Part shown: positions 28,812-37,599 of the stretch, in pieces | How positions within the stretch are numbered: the first letter of the stretch is position 1 | Layout of the letters: each line of letters starts with the position of its first letter | Origin: Proteus appendicitidis | GTDB lineage: Bacteria; Pseudomonadota; Gammaproteobacteria; Enterobacterales; Enterobacteriaceae | Direction of reading: 5' to 3' | DNA length: 64,000 nt | NCBI RefSeq assembly: GCF_030271835.1 | Contig: NZ_CP127389.1 | Span: 3,942,001-4,006,000 of the forward strand | Position numbers and translations under genes: made by a program | The notes under the pieces: model-generated | The model's input: the letters and a program-made list of their open reading frames with translations, nothing else | Told to the model about the DNA's origin: nothing | The model's database searches: none

Positions 28812-30980
28812 TTAATGCGTCACTGTTTTTGCTTGCTCTACTAAGTTAATTAAACGGCTTCTCATGGTGTGATAATGTTGAGAAACTTGGCTTTCTGCCC
28901 ATTTTTGATCATCAATTTTAATCACTTTAGCCGCACAATATTTGGTTTCAGGTGTTTTTGATACCGGATCAAGATTATCCTGAGTCAGTTCATTACACGC
29001 ACCAATCCACCATTGATAGGTCATATAAATGGCTTGTTTATTAATGGTTTCATTTATATTACAGCGTGACATCACTTTACCGCGACGAGATTCAACCCAG
29101 ACAATTTCCTGATCACGAATCCCCGCTTTTTGAGCAATATCAGGGTGAACTTGGACATAACCTGGTTCATCGGCTAATGATGCCAATGCTTTACAGTTAC
29201 CCGTCATGGAGCGACATGAGTAATGCCCAACTTCACGCACGGTTGATAGGATCATCGGATAATCCGCATCAGGTAATTCAGCCGGTGCGCGCCACGGTGT
29301 CGCAAACAATTTACCTTTACCTGATGGTGTGGTGAAGTGGTTACCAGAATACAAATAAGGCGTTCCCTTATCTTCAATATCGGTACAAGGCCATTGAATA
29401 TGCGCTAAGCCTGCCAATTTTTCATAAGTGACACCAAAAAATAGTGGGCATAATGCTCTAACTTCATTCCAGATCTCTTCGTTATTTTCATAAGACATCG
29501 GATAGCCCATTTCAGTGGCGAGTAAACTGATGATCTCCCAATCTCGTTTTACATTGCCCTTAGGTTCAATGGCTTTTTCAAAACGTTGGAAGCCTCTATC
29601 GGCACACGTAAAGATACCCGCATGTTCACCCCAGCTAGTTGACGGTAAAATCACATCCGCTTGCTCTGCTGTTTTGGTCATAAAGATATCTTGAACTACT
29701 ACAAAATCGAGCGCTTCAAAGCCCTTTCTCACTAAGCCTAAATCTGCCTCTGTTTGGAGTGGATCTTCACCCATGATGTAATAGGCTTTCACCTTACCTT
29801 CAATGGCTAAATGAGGGACTTCGGTAATGCGATATCCCACATCTGGATCGAGTTGTTCAACAGGAATATTCCATGCTTGTGCAAATTTTTTACGGGTTTC
29901 TTCGTCAGTCACATACTGGTATCCCGGAAACATATTCGGTAAAACGCCCATATCACAGGCACCTTGAACATTATTTTGCCCACGAACGGGTGCAACACCC
30001 ACATGCGGTTTACCTAAATTTCCTGTTAATAAAGCAAGACCTGATAACCCTTTTACCACATCAACCGCTTGACCAAACTGTGTGACGCCCATTCCCCACA
30101 TAATAGTGGCCGTTTTAGCGCCCGCATAAGTGCGCATTGCTTTACGAATTTCAATAGCAGGAATGCCGACAATATCTTGCACAGCTTCAGGGCTATAGTC
30201 TACGAGTTGTTTTTTATATTCTTCAAAACCTTCTGTGTATTGGCTCACATAGTCTTTATCATAAAGATCTTCATCAATTAGCGTGTATGCGAAGGCATTG
30301 ACTAACGCCATATTAGTACCATTTTTTAATGGTAAATATTGGTTAGCAATTTTGGCGGTTTCGATTTTACGAGGATCACAAACGATAATTTTGGCACCCT
30401 TTTGTTTCGCTTTAACCACACGACGCGCCACAATAGGATGAGAATCTGCACAGTTATAGCCAAACACTAATAAGCAATCTGAATCTTCAATATCAGCAAT
30501 AGAGTTGCTCATGGCACCATTACCTAATGTTTCTTGCAAACCAGCAACAGAAGGTCCATGGCAAACACGCGCACAACAATCGACATTATTATTACCTAAT
30601 ACTGCACGCACAAATTTCTGCATCACAAAGTTGGTTTCATTCCCTGTACCACGAGAAGAACCCGTACACATGATGGATTTCGCACCGTATTTTTCTTTTA
30701 TTTCCAGTAATTTTTGTGCCGTAAATTGAATAGCTTCATTCCAACTCACAATTTCAAAACCAGCCCCTTTTTGTCGGCGGATCATCGGCTCATGAATTCT
30801 GGCTGTCAGCAATTTGTTGTCATTAAGGAAATCCCAACCATATAGCCCTTTTAAGCAAAGTTCGCCTTGATTGGTGACACCATTGGCACCTTCGGCTTTG
30901 ATTATGCGACCATTTTCGACACAGAGATTGATTTTGCAGCCAGCGCCACAATAAGGACAGACGGAGTTGATTTTGTTCAT
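28812..30980 (-). CDS. fdhF: Formate dehydrogenase-H catalytic subunit, cysteine form
   Basis: This 722-residue cytoplasmic molybdoenzyme is homologous to E. coli FdhF (715 residues), which feeds formate electrons to the formate hydrogenlyase. It has the [4Fe-4S] motif CPYCGAGC near the N terminus and matches FdhF closely, for example GEDPLQTEADL and REVGHYSCRSMTGNC. The catalytic residue is Cys140 (TGC, 30561-30563 on the minus strand) in CCARVCHGPSVAG; E. coli has selenocysteine at the same position. A sigma-54 promoter lies upstream, as for E. coli fdhF, which suggests FhlA control. The ATG has an AAAGGA ribosome-binding site. No hyc or hyp genes are in the window. Confidence 0.92.
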   Translation of the reverse strand: MNKINSVCPYCGAGCKINLCVENGRIIKAEGANGVTNQGELCLKGLYGWDFLNDNKLLTARIHEPMIRRQKGAGFEIVSWNEAIQFTAQKLLEIKEKYGAKSIMCTGSSRGTGNETNFVMQKFVRAVLGNNNVDCCARVCHGPSVAGLQETLGNGAMSNSIADIEDSDCLLVFGYNCADSHPIVARRVVKAKQKGAKIIVCDPRKIETAKIANQYLPLKNGTNMALVNAFAYTLIDEDLYDKDYVSQYTEGFEEYKKQLVDYSPEAVQDIVGIPAIEIRKAMRTYAGAKTATIMWGMGVTQFGQAVDVVKGLSGLALLTGNLGKPHVGVAPVRGQNNVQGACDMGVLPNMFPGYQYVTDEETRKKFAQAWNIPVEQLDPDVGYRITEVPHLAIEGKVKAYYIMGEDPLQTEADLGLVRKGFEALDFVVVQDIFMTKTAEQADVILPSTSWGEHAGIFTCADRGFQRFEKAIEPKGNVKRDWEIISLLATEMGYPMSYENNEEIWNEVRALCPLFFGVTYEKLAGLAHIQWPCTDIEDKGTPYLYSGNHFTTPSGKGKLFATPWRAPAELPDADYPMILSTVREVGHYSCRSMTGNCKALASLADEPGYVQVHPDIAQKAGIRDQEIVWVESRRGKVMSRCNINETINKQAIYMTYQWWIGACNELTQDNLDPVSKTPETKYCAAKVIKIDDQKWAESQVSQHYHTMRSRLINLVEQAKTVTH

Positions 30981-31036
30981 TTGATATCCTTTCCCCTAAC
31001 TAGGGAGTAAAAGAGTCATAAAGAACTTTCAACTAA

Positions 31037-31051
31037 GCAGGAATTATGCCA
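31037..31051 (-). promoter_or_regulatory. Sigma-54 promoter of fdhF
   Basis: On the minus strand the sequence TGGCATAATTCCTGC has the -24 GG and -12 GC elements with exact sigma-54 spacing. It lies about 57 bases upstream of the fdhF ATG. E. coli fdhF is a known sigma-54/FhlA target. I could not identify the FhlA enhancer sites. Confidence 0.78.
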
Positions 31052-31340
31052 ATTAATTTTTTAAATATAATCAATAAGATATAAAAATAAAATAATATTT
31101 AATAACTGTTTCGACATTTTTGCCGATGCTCACCTTACACAAATCAGGTTAATTCTATAACTTATTACAGCTTTCAGTTATTGGAACCAGATAAACATTT
31201 AGAAATAAAAATTAACACTGAATTCTAATAAAATTTATTTCTTTAGTTTGAATTTATGATATAAATAATAAATACGCATTTTGAAAAACAATATTTCATA
31301 TTGCATTGCGATGATATCCATTTCAATAAAGAGCAAAAAA
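31052..31340. other. AT-rich divergent region between fdhF and the leucine-leader transporter
   Basis: No gene is visible in this stretch. It should hold the enhancer sites of fdhF and the promoter of the transporter transcript. AT-rich candidates around 31245-31275 resemble -10 elements, but I could not pick a clear -35/-10 pair. Confidence 0.4.
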
Positions 31341-31397
31341 ATGAATATGAACACAAATAACCGACTTTTAGGCCTAAACCTACTACTCCTTCGTTAG
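31341..31397 (+). CDS. Leucine-rich leader peptide
   Basis: This is an 18-codon reading frame, MNMNTNNRLLGLNLLLLR, with seven leucine codons in the last ten, four of them consecutive (CTA CTA CTC CTT). It resembles leuL of E. coli, whose four consecutive Leu codons sense charged tRNA-Leu. AAAGAG lies seven bases upstream of the ATG. A terminator and a competing segment lie directly downstream, so the peptide probably acts only through its translation. It is too short for routine gene finders. It is placed ahead of a Na+-dependent transporter gene. Confidence 0.75.
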   Translation: MNMNTNNRLLGLNLLLLR

Positions 31398-31450
31398 GTG
31401 GCCGAGCGCGTTCATTTTTTTGCAAAAGCCACCAGTCAGGTGGCTTTTTT
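31371..31450 (+). promoter_or_regulatory. Transcription attenuator, leucine type
   Basis: The terminator is GCCACC-AGTCA-GGTGGC followed by a T run (31424-31450, including its A flank). The segment GGTGGC occurs again at 31397-31402, at the leader peptide stop codon, and can pair with GCCACC (31428-31433) to form an antiterminator. The upstream segment GGCC-TAA-ACC (31371-31380) can pair with that copy to form a pause structure. Ribosome stalling at the Leu codons would free the antiterminator. This is the standard layout of an amino-acid attenuator. Confidence 0.75.
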
Positions 31451-31495
31451 ATTTGTAACCTACTGGTGGAACTGATTTTTTAGGGGAGTTCTACG

Positions 31496-31600
31496 ATGTT
31501 TAGTTTCACCATTAGGATGATGAGTAACAACGTCTTACCAATAAGCCACTGTATGGCAATAGCCTCTATCACTCATTCGATAACTCAGGGGGCAAAATGA
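31496..31600 (+). CDS. Small upstream reading frame coupled to the transporter
   Basis: This 34-codon frame begins MFSFTIRMMSNN and has a strong AGGGGAG ribosome-binding site seven bases before its ATG. Its TGA overlaps the transporter ATG (ATGA). It contains the transporter's own GGGGG ribosome-binding site. It lies between the attenuator terminator and the transporter. The layout suggests translational coupling or a second regulatory peptide. I recognise no protein similarity. A non-coding leader is the alternative. Confidence 0.5.
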   Translation: MFSFTIRMMSNNVLPISHCMAIASITHSITQGAK

Positions 31601-32913
31601 GCCAGCAATGGACATCTCGTGTAGGTCATATCTTAGCAGCCGCAGGCTCTGCAATCGGTATTGGCGCAATCTGGAAGTTTTCTTATGTCGCTGCCAATAA
31701 TGGGGGTGGCGCATTCTTAATCGTCTTCTTATTATTCAGTTTTATTATCGGGCTTGCGGTATTACTGGCTGAGAATATTTTAGGCAGTAGCACACACGCT
31801 GAAGCTGTTAACGCATTTAAAAGAATGATGGGACGTAATTGGGTCATTATCGGCGTTATTGGTGTATTCAGTTCATGGTGTATTTATAGCTTCTATAGCG
31901 TTGTCGGTGGTTGGACAATTGGCTATACCGTTATGGCGGCAACAGGTCAGTTAAATATTACAGATAGCGCTGAATTAACAGGTATTTTTACCCGCTTTAT
32001 TAGTGATCCTTTATGGCCTATTTTGGCTCACCTTGTCTTTGCGGGATTAACCTGTTTTGTGGTTTTAGCTGGTGTACAACGTGGATTAGAAAAAGCTGTC
32101 AAAATCATGATGCCAATGTTATTTATCATTATGATTTTATTGATTATTGTCGGCATCAGCTTACCTGGTTCGTCTGAAGGTTTAAAATTATTTTTATACC
32201 CTGATTTCAGTAAGTTAACGCCTCAAGGCGTATTAGATGCATTAGGGTTAGCTTTCTTCTCACTGTCTATCGGTTTAGGTATTCACATCACTTACAGTGC
32301 TTATTTAGCAGATAATAAAGGCATCGCTAACTCCAGTATGTGGGTGGTTATTTTGTCTTGTATGGTGTGTGTACTTGCCGGATTAATGATTTTTCCTGCA
32401 TTATCTGCCGCAGGCTTAGAGCCTAATGCTGGTCCCGGTTTAACCTTTATGACCATGCCAGTTTATTTTGCCAACTTGCCTGGTGGTAATATTTTAGCTG
32501 TGACGTTCTTTATCTTGTTGTTAATGGCAGCGTTAACCTCTGCAATTTCGTTACTGGAACATATCGTCGCTTACGTACAAATGCGTTTTCAATGGACTCG
32601 TCGTCGTGCTGGATTAGTGGTTACCGCTTCTATTATGTTGATGGGTATTCCAGTGTCATTATCTTTTGGACCTATGAGTAATGTGACTCTGGGGGGCAAA
32701 ACAGTCTTCGATTTGTTGGATTACCTGACGTCTAATATTTTGATGCCACTGTTTGGTATCGCAATGTGTTTGATCTTTGGTTGGTCACGCAGAGCGAATG
32801 CATTTATTCCTGAAAATATCACGGGATTAAAACGTCAAAGCTTATTATTGGTATGGCGTTATATTGGTCCTATTTGTATCGGTATTATTTTAGTGCATGG
32901 TTTAATTGGTTAA
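31597..32913 (+). CDS. Na+-dependent amino-acid transporter (SNF / LeuT family)
   Basis: This 438-residue inner-membrane protein has about 11 hydrophobic helices and the LeuT-fold start WTSRVGHILAAAGSAIGIGAIWKFSYVAANNGGGAF in broken helix 1, where the GxG and NGGGAF positions match LeuT and MhsT. LeuT-type transporters move hydrophobic amino acids with Na+. The leucine-rich leader and attenuator upstream suggest that leucine, or branched-chain amino acids, is the substrate. The start is set by an AGGGGGC ribosome-binding site and overlaps the small frame. Its bacterial length is shorter than the 12-helix eukaryotic type. A tyrosine or tryptophan substrate is possible but not supported by the leader. 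Confidence 0.88.
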   Translation: MSQQWTSRVGHILAAAGSAIGIGAIWKFSYVAANNGGGAFLIVFLLFSFIIGLAVLLAENILGSSTHAEAVNAFKRMMGRNWVIIGVIGVFSSWCIYSFYSVVGGWTIGYTVMAATGQLNITDSAELTGIFTRFISDPLWPILAHLVFAGLTCFVVLAGVQRGLEKAVKIMMPMLFIIMILLIIVGISLPGSSEGLKLFLYPDFSKLTPQGVLDALGLAFFSLSIGLGIHITYSAYLADNKGIANSSMWVVILSCMVCVLAGLMIFPALSAAGLEPNAGPGLTFMTMPVYFANLPGGNILAVTFFILLLMAALTSAISLLEHIVAYVQMRFQWTRRRAGLVVTASIMLMGIPVSLSFGPMSNVTLGGKTVFDLLDYLTSNILMPLFGIAMCLIFGWSRRANAFIPENITGLKRQSLLLVWRYIGPICIGIILVHGLIG

Positions 32914-32920
32914 CTCTCAA

Positions 32921-32950
32921 CAAAAAAGAGCCACTCAAATAAGTGGCTCT
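32921..32950 (-). terminator. Intrinsic terminator of the lyase operon
   Basis: The arms AGAGCCACT / AGTGGCTCT are followed, on the minus strand, by a run of six T. It ends the lyase gene and may also slow the convergent transporter transcript. Confidence 0.78.
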
Positions 32951-33000
32951 CGACTTAACTGATAATGATTTATTTATGGATACTTGATGGTTTTTACTAC

Positions 33001-34374
33001 TTATTTATAACTTTGTTTAATTTCTTGAGAAATCACTAATCCACGTTTTGCTTCTTTTTCAGCAAGTTCAACGGATAAACCGATATAAGAACGAGGATCA
33101 AGCATTGCCTTAATTTCATCTGCATTAAAGGCGGCAGTAATGGTTTCATTCTTCATTAGGTTAGTATAAAAATCTTCACCGTCTGCTGCCGTTTTAATGG
33201 CTTCTTCATATAACAGTGAGTGCGCTTTATCTTTCCCTAATTTTTCTGCCATTTTCATCATAACGTATTCGGTATTATCTAAACCCTTATTTCTCATCAC
33301 GTTATGTAGCATTCTCTCTTCATGAGGAACGATGGTTCTTGAAAGCTCTTCTGTTCTTAAGAGAATTTCTGTTGTTAATTCTAAGGCTTCTTCAATTAAG
33401 CCATCGAATAACATATAAGAGCTGCTATCGCCCTCGTATGGTCTTACCGCAGAATACATCCCCACATTCGGTAATGAGTAAAGTTTTTGTGAGTTAGCAA
33501 TAATACCTTTGGCTAATTTTGGATTAATTTTATGAGGCATCGTGCTACTGCCCACTGTGCCTTTTGTAAATCCTTCAGAAACCTCAGCAATCTCTTCTAA
33601 CGTGGTGCTATACACTTCTTCACCAATTTTATGGCAGATATTTGCCATCAATGCCAAGTTCATCATGTACTCTAATTTATGCGTACTGAGGTTACGTGAT
33701 GGCACTTCCATTGCTTGCATACCCACTAATTCAGCAACGCGTTTTTGTACTTTCATTCCCACTTCAGGCATGGAGTTAAAAGCACCTACCGCACCACCCA
33801 TCATGATAGTGAATACACGCTTTTCGCACTCTTTCATACGCTGGTAGCAATCAATAAAATCGCTGATCCAAACAGATACTTTATAGCCATAAGTAATCGG
33901 AATAGCATGACGACCGTGCGTTCTACCTGCCATCACCATATGTTTGGTTCTTTCAGCAAGATTTGATAAGTTTTCGATGATCTCGCTTAACAATAACATG
34001 AACTTATCGTGTACCGTTTTCATCATATACAGCTGTGAACTTTGCTGTATATTTTGAGTGGTAATGCCGTAGTGTACATATTTACCACTCTCTTCAGAGC
34101 ATGCATTTACCAGTACTTTTAAGAAAGGCACAAAGCCATGACCGATTTTTTGATAAATACGGTTCATCTCTTCGAAATCGATATTCTCAATAATCGCCTT
34201 TTCTTTAATTTCATCTGCGGCAGACTGTGGAATAAAACCGTATTCAGCTTGTGCTTGCGCTAACATGGCTTCAAACATCAACCAAGTAGAATATTTTGCT
34301 TCATTAGACAGCAGATTTTTTATACCGCGATCGTCGATTGTTTTACTTTTAGAATCGTATAACGCTCTCATCAT
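33001..34374 (-). CDS. Fumarase/aspartase-superfamily lyase, PurB-like, substrate unknown
   Basis: This 457-residue all-helical lyase has the superfamily signature GSSTMPHKINPKLAKG (about residues 272-287), with the catalytic Ser loop, and the upstream GRTHGRHAIPITYG segment (about 149-162) with a conserved TH pair. It resembles adenylosuccinate lyase and 3-carboxymuconate cycloisomerase, and these enzymes release fumarate or make a similar C-N or C-C cleavage. It is a paralogue, not a housekeeping purB, because it lies eight bases downstream of a PTS permease in an apparent operon. A role in cleaving a phosphorylated sugar-amino acid conjugate is only a guess. A terminator follows. Confidence 0.8.
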   Translation of the reverse strand: MMRALYDSKSKTIDDRGIKNLLSNEAKYSTWLMFEAMLAQAQAEYGFIPQSAADEIKEKAIIENIDFEEMNRIYQKIGHGFVPFLKVLVNACSEESGKYVHYGITTQNIQQSSQLYMMKTVHDKFMLLLSEIIENLSNLAERTKHMVMAGRTHGRHAIPITYGYKVSVWISDFIDCYQRMKECEKRVFTIMMGGAVGAFNSMPEVGMKVQKRVAELVGMQAMEVPSRNLSTHKLEYMMNLALMANICHKIGEEVYSTTLEEIAEVSEGFTKGTVGSSTMPHKINPKLAKGIIANSQKLYSLPNVGMYSAVRPYEGDSSSYMLFDGLIEEALELTTEILLRTEELSRTIVPHEERMLHNVMRNKGLDNTEYVMMKMAEKLGKDKAHSLLYEEAIKTAADGEDFYTNLMKNETITAAFNADEIKAMLDPRSYIGLSVELAEKEAKRGLVISQEIKQSYK

Positions 34375-34382
34375 ATATCCTT

Positions 34383-35939
34383 TTATTTCTTCATTGCTTC
34401 ATCAACAGCATTGCGAACAAATTCGACTTTAGGGCCATAAACGACATGGACATGGTTTGCTGCCGGAAAGAAGAATGCCGTACAACCAGACTCTAACATT
34501 AACTCTTTATCTATTTGATTAACTTCATTAATATCGATACGTAGTCGCGTAATACAGTTATCAACATTACGAATATTTTGTTTGCCACCTAACGCTTGAA
34601 TAAGAATTTCTGCAATTTCGCCATAACGTTTTTCTTTGATTAGCGTATTTTTCATATTGCTTGATTCTTCTCTACCCGGTGTTTTGATATCAAATTTGAC
34701 AATAGCCCAGTAGAAAATAAAGTAGGTCACAACAGCCAGCGCACTACCAATCAGCACTAAGAAGATCCAGTTAGTGTGTTCGTACAGTAATCCAAAGATA
34801 GTGAAGTCAAAGACGGTGCCTCGGATATAACCGATCGCAACACCCGCAAAAGAGAGCAGAACAGCGCCAATACCGACGATAATCGCGTAAATTAAGTAAA
34901 GTAACGGTGCGATAAAGACGAAGGTAAATTCAAGTGGTTCGGTAACGTTACCCAACATTGCCGTTAAGACCATCGTCACCAGCATCGATTTAACTTCAGC
35001 GCGATTTTCTTTCTTCGAGGTTTTATAAATTGCTAATGCAATCGCAGGGAACAGGAACAGCGTCACCAACATTTGTTGTTGAGCCATAAAGCGCGTTAGG
35101 CTTGGCATCATTGCCCAATATTCACTACTTGGCCCTTGGTTGAATAACACTTCTGTCATTGCAGGTACCACACCCACATAGGTTTGACCTTCAATGACAT
35201 AAGAACCACCGGCTTCAGTAAATCTAAACAGAACGTTCCAAACATGGTGTAAACCAAATGGAATAAACAGACGCTCGCCACCCGCGGTAAAGAAAGGTCC
35301 GACAGGGCTTAAGAAGACAGCCGAGAGCTTAGTTAAGCCCATGACTAAGACTTCCCAAATAAATGGCAATAGTGCACCTACGCCTATCATCAATCCGACC
35401 ATAATAATGGCGACTGATTTTTTTCCTGAGAAGAAGGCAAATGCCGTTGGTAATTCAAGGTTGTAGAATTTATCCGTTGCCCATGCGGCAATTAATCCCG
35501 TGATAATCCCCCCTGCGGCACTGATATTCATGGTTTGTATACCAAGAACCTTGATTTGCCCCACTTGCGTCATAATCGCAGGATCAGCAAGCTTTCCTGT
35601 CAATACCAGCCAGATATTGATAGTACTTATCAAGGTTAAATAGCCGACAACAGAGGCAAAGACCGCGATCCCCTTATCTTTGTGGCTCATACCATATGCC
35701 ACCCCCATTGCAAACAAGAGGGGAATGTTGTCAAACACAACGCCAGCAATAGAACGGATACTCACTAATAAAGCATTGACTGTTTCATTCCCTAAAAAAG
35801 GAAAGCGTGCAATCATATAAGACTGAACTAAAGCACCACTGATCCCTAAGATCATACCAATAGGTGCCAATACGCCGATAGGTAGAAGTAGGGTTCTACC
35901 AAAGCGCTGAATAGATTCGCTGAACTTTTTCCTGGCCAT
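34383..35939 (-). CDS. PTS transporter EIICB, glucose/maltose-type (MalX-like)
   Basis: This 518-residue permease has an EIIC membrane domain (about residues 1-415, roughly ten helices, with GERLFIPFGLHHVWNVLFRF and the GNVTEPLEF loop containing the conserved Glu). A C-terminal EIIB domain (about 440-518) has the phosphorylated Cys in VDNCITRLRI. There is no EIIA domain, so the general EIIA-Glc (Crr) would supply phosphate. It is similar in layout to E. coli MalX (530 residues). It is upstream of the lyase gene by eight bases and downstream of an RpiR regulator. The sugar is unknown. Confidence 0.88.
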   Translation of the reverse strand: MARKKFSESIQRFGRTLLLPIGVLAPIGMILGISGALVQSYMIARFPFLGNETVNALLVSIRSIAGVVFDNIPLLFAMGVAYGMSHKDKGIAVFASVVGYLTLISTINIWLVLTGKLADPAIMTQVGQIKVLGIQTMNISAAGGIITGLIAAWATDKFYNLELPTAFAFFSGKKSVAIIMVGLMIGVGALLPFIWEVLVMGLTKLSAVFLSPVGPFFTAGGERLFIPFGLHHVWNVLFRFTEAGGSYVIEGQTYVGVVPAMTEVLFNQGPSSEYWAMMPSLTRFMAQQQMLVTLFLFPAIALAIYKTSKKENRAEVKSMLVTMVLTAMLGNVTEPLEFTFVFIAPLLYLIYAIIVGIGAVLLSFAGVAIGYIRGTVFDFTIFGLLYEHTNWIFLVLIGSALAVVTYFIFYWAIVKFDIKTPGREESSNMKNTLIKEKRYGEIAEILIQALGGKQNIRNVDNCITRLRIDINEVNQIDKELMLESGCTAFFFPAANHVHVVYGPKVEFVRNAVDEAMKK

Positions 35940-36273
35940 ATTTTTTTCCTTATGACTTCTCGAATATAAAAGAATTACCGAGGTACTCTATCTTAGGGAT
36001 TATAGGAAATGAATGACGCGCTGGTTTTAAATATTATCTCAGGTCAGATTTTATGACTTAGGTCTTTTTGTTAATTATCGACGTAATAAAGAGCCATAAA
36101 TAAATTATTTTATTCTATTAAATAATATTTATTTTAGGGTTGGGAATTAATATTGAAAAGCAAGGCTATTTTAAAATAAACAACGAGTAATCTAGCGGGA
36201 TATATTAATACTATTCACGATTTAATCATTAAAAAGAGTATTTAATAAATTATATAGAGGCTGTTATCTCTTT
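35940..36273. other. Intergenic region between the RpiR gene and the PTS gene
   Basis: No gene is visible in this 334-bp AT-rich stretch. It should contain the promoter and operator of the PTS-lyase operon. No CRP-type or clear palindromic operator was found by eye. Confidence 0.4.
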
Positions 36274-37014
36274 TTAAAGTAGATTTTCTAACTCATTAAT
36301 CAGTAAATCCACCAGCATAAAAAAGCCAATACGGGATTTGGTATCATCTTTTTTAGTATCATGATTATCAGCAAAACAAAATAGAGCATGAGTTGCATAA
36401 CTGGTTAATTCATTGGTATTAAATGCTGTCATACTAATAATGTTAGCATCTTTTAATTGTACGATTTTTGCTGTCTCGATGATTTTTTTGGTGCCACCAG
36501 AAAGAGAGATAAAGATAACGGTGTCGTCTTCATTAACAAGACGTGTAAACGAATCAGATAAATTGTAATCATTAATAAAAAAGCAATGTAGACCTAATGC
36601 AAACAATAGGTGTTCAAGATAATACCCTACGGCTTTGCTTGTGCCTCTTGCAACAATAAAAATATTCCTAGAATGACGTAAGGTTTTTGCACACTCCTGA
36701 ATTTGTTCTTCATTAATTAAGGTAAATGTTTTATGAATGTTTTTTTCTAATTGTTTTTTATAAGACGCCGCATGGGTTTTTTCGACTTTATTTTTTGTCA
36801 AAATATAATTATTAATTTGGAATTTAAGCTCTTTAAATCCACTGAACCCTAACTTTTGCGATAAATTAATGATAACCGTTTTTGATACAAAGGTTTTAGC
36901 AACTAAATCATTAATATTTAAATACGGAATATCCGCAATATTATCGGTGAGATATTTTAATACTTTCTTTTCGCTGATCGTTAAATTGTCATAATTTTTT
37001 AAAAAATCCAGCAT
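36274..37014 (-). CDS. RpiR/MurR-family transcriptional regulator
   Basis: This 246-residue regulator has an N-terminal helix-turn-helix of the RpiR type (about residues 1-75, with FVSKTVIINLSQKLGFSGF). A C-terminal SIS phosphosugar-binding domain follows (about 110-240, with NIFIVARGTSKAVGYYLEHL and VIFISLSGGTKK). SIS domains in this family sense sugar phosphates, so its ligand is probably the phosphorylated product of the adjacent PTS. It precedes the PTS and lyase genes on the same strand, with a gap that may hold their promoter. A tandem 17-bp repeat lies upstream. Confidence 0.86.
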   Translation of the reverse strand: MLDFLKNYDNLTISEKKVLKYLTDNIADIPYLNINDLVAKTFVSKTVIINLSQKLGFSGFKELKFQINNYILTKNKVEKTHAASYKKQLEKNIHKTFTLINEEQIQECAKTLRHSRNIFIVARGTSKAVGYYLEHLLFALGLHCFFINDYNLSDSFTRLVNEDDTVIFISLSGGTKKIIETAKIVQLKDANIISMTAFNTNELTSYATHALFCFADNHDTKKDDTKSRIGFFMLVDLLINELENLL

Positions 37015-37043
37015 ATCTCACCCAATAAATTAATCTAAACTAT

Positions 37044-37077
37044 CTTATGAAAACAGTAAGCTTATGAAAACAGCAAG
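37044..37077. repeat. Tandem 17-bp direct repeat upstream of the RpiR gene
   Basis: Two head-to-tail copies of CTTATGAAAACAGYAAG lie next to each other, differing by one base (T or C). They end 30 bases before the regulator ATG on the other strand. They may be an operator pair or a chance duplication. Confidence 0.6.
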
Positions 37078-37228
37078 CATCAACAAAATGGTTCTGTTCT
37101 TTTTGCGAGTTTATGTGAAATAAAATACATAACGAGTATACGTTAAATCATACAGTTATGTAGGATCAGAGTGATATTTTGTGAATTAGGATAATATTGA
37201 GCCCATTTTTTAATGAGCTCAATACGTG

Positions 37229-37474
37229 TTATTCGTTACCCCAGCGGTTAAGAAACATGGCGATATCATCAATGCGTTTTTTATCAATACCCGCTTCTTT
37301 TGCCATCTCTTGCTGTGCGTTTTCACTAATTTCTTCGTTATTCATTAATCGAGTAAGAAGTAACTGGAAGTAGAGAGCAAGTGCATCTTCTTCGGCCTCA
37401 GCAACAGGCTCTAGCGACTCCATCGCATATTCTTCGACCATATCATAATATTTAAAGTGGATTTCATTATTCAT
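37229..37474 (-). CDS. ymjA: YmjA-family small protein (DUF2543)
   Basis: This 81-residue acidic protein matches E. coli YmjA along its length, with the conserved [20 protein letters not shown] and [20 protein letters not shown] chose the ATG at 37474 because GGGGA lies six bases upstream; a TTG start 14 codons earlier would add an unconserved tail. No function is known for this family. It is divergent from the pseudouridine synthase gene. Confident in family, not role. Confidence 0.82.
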   Translation of the reverse strand: MNNEIHFKYYDMVEEYAMESLEPVAEAEEDALALYFQLLLTRLMNNEEISENAQQEMAKEAGIDKKRIDDIAMFLNRWGNE

Positions 37475-37599
37475 AGTTTGTCCCCAAGGATTAACGTTTA
37501 TACTCGTCATATTCAAATTACTAAGAGTATATCTCTACATTCGCCTGTTAACCTAAAATTCGCTATCATCCATTTCCTTCTTTTGCTGCGGATAAGCCG

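Noticed and set aside
31243..31425. A 60-codon frame on the minus strand
   Set aside because: It is the shadow of the leucine leader and attenuator; no ribosome-binding site.
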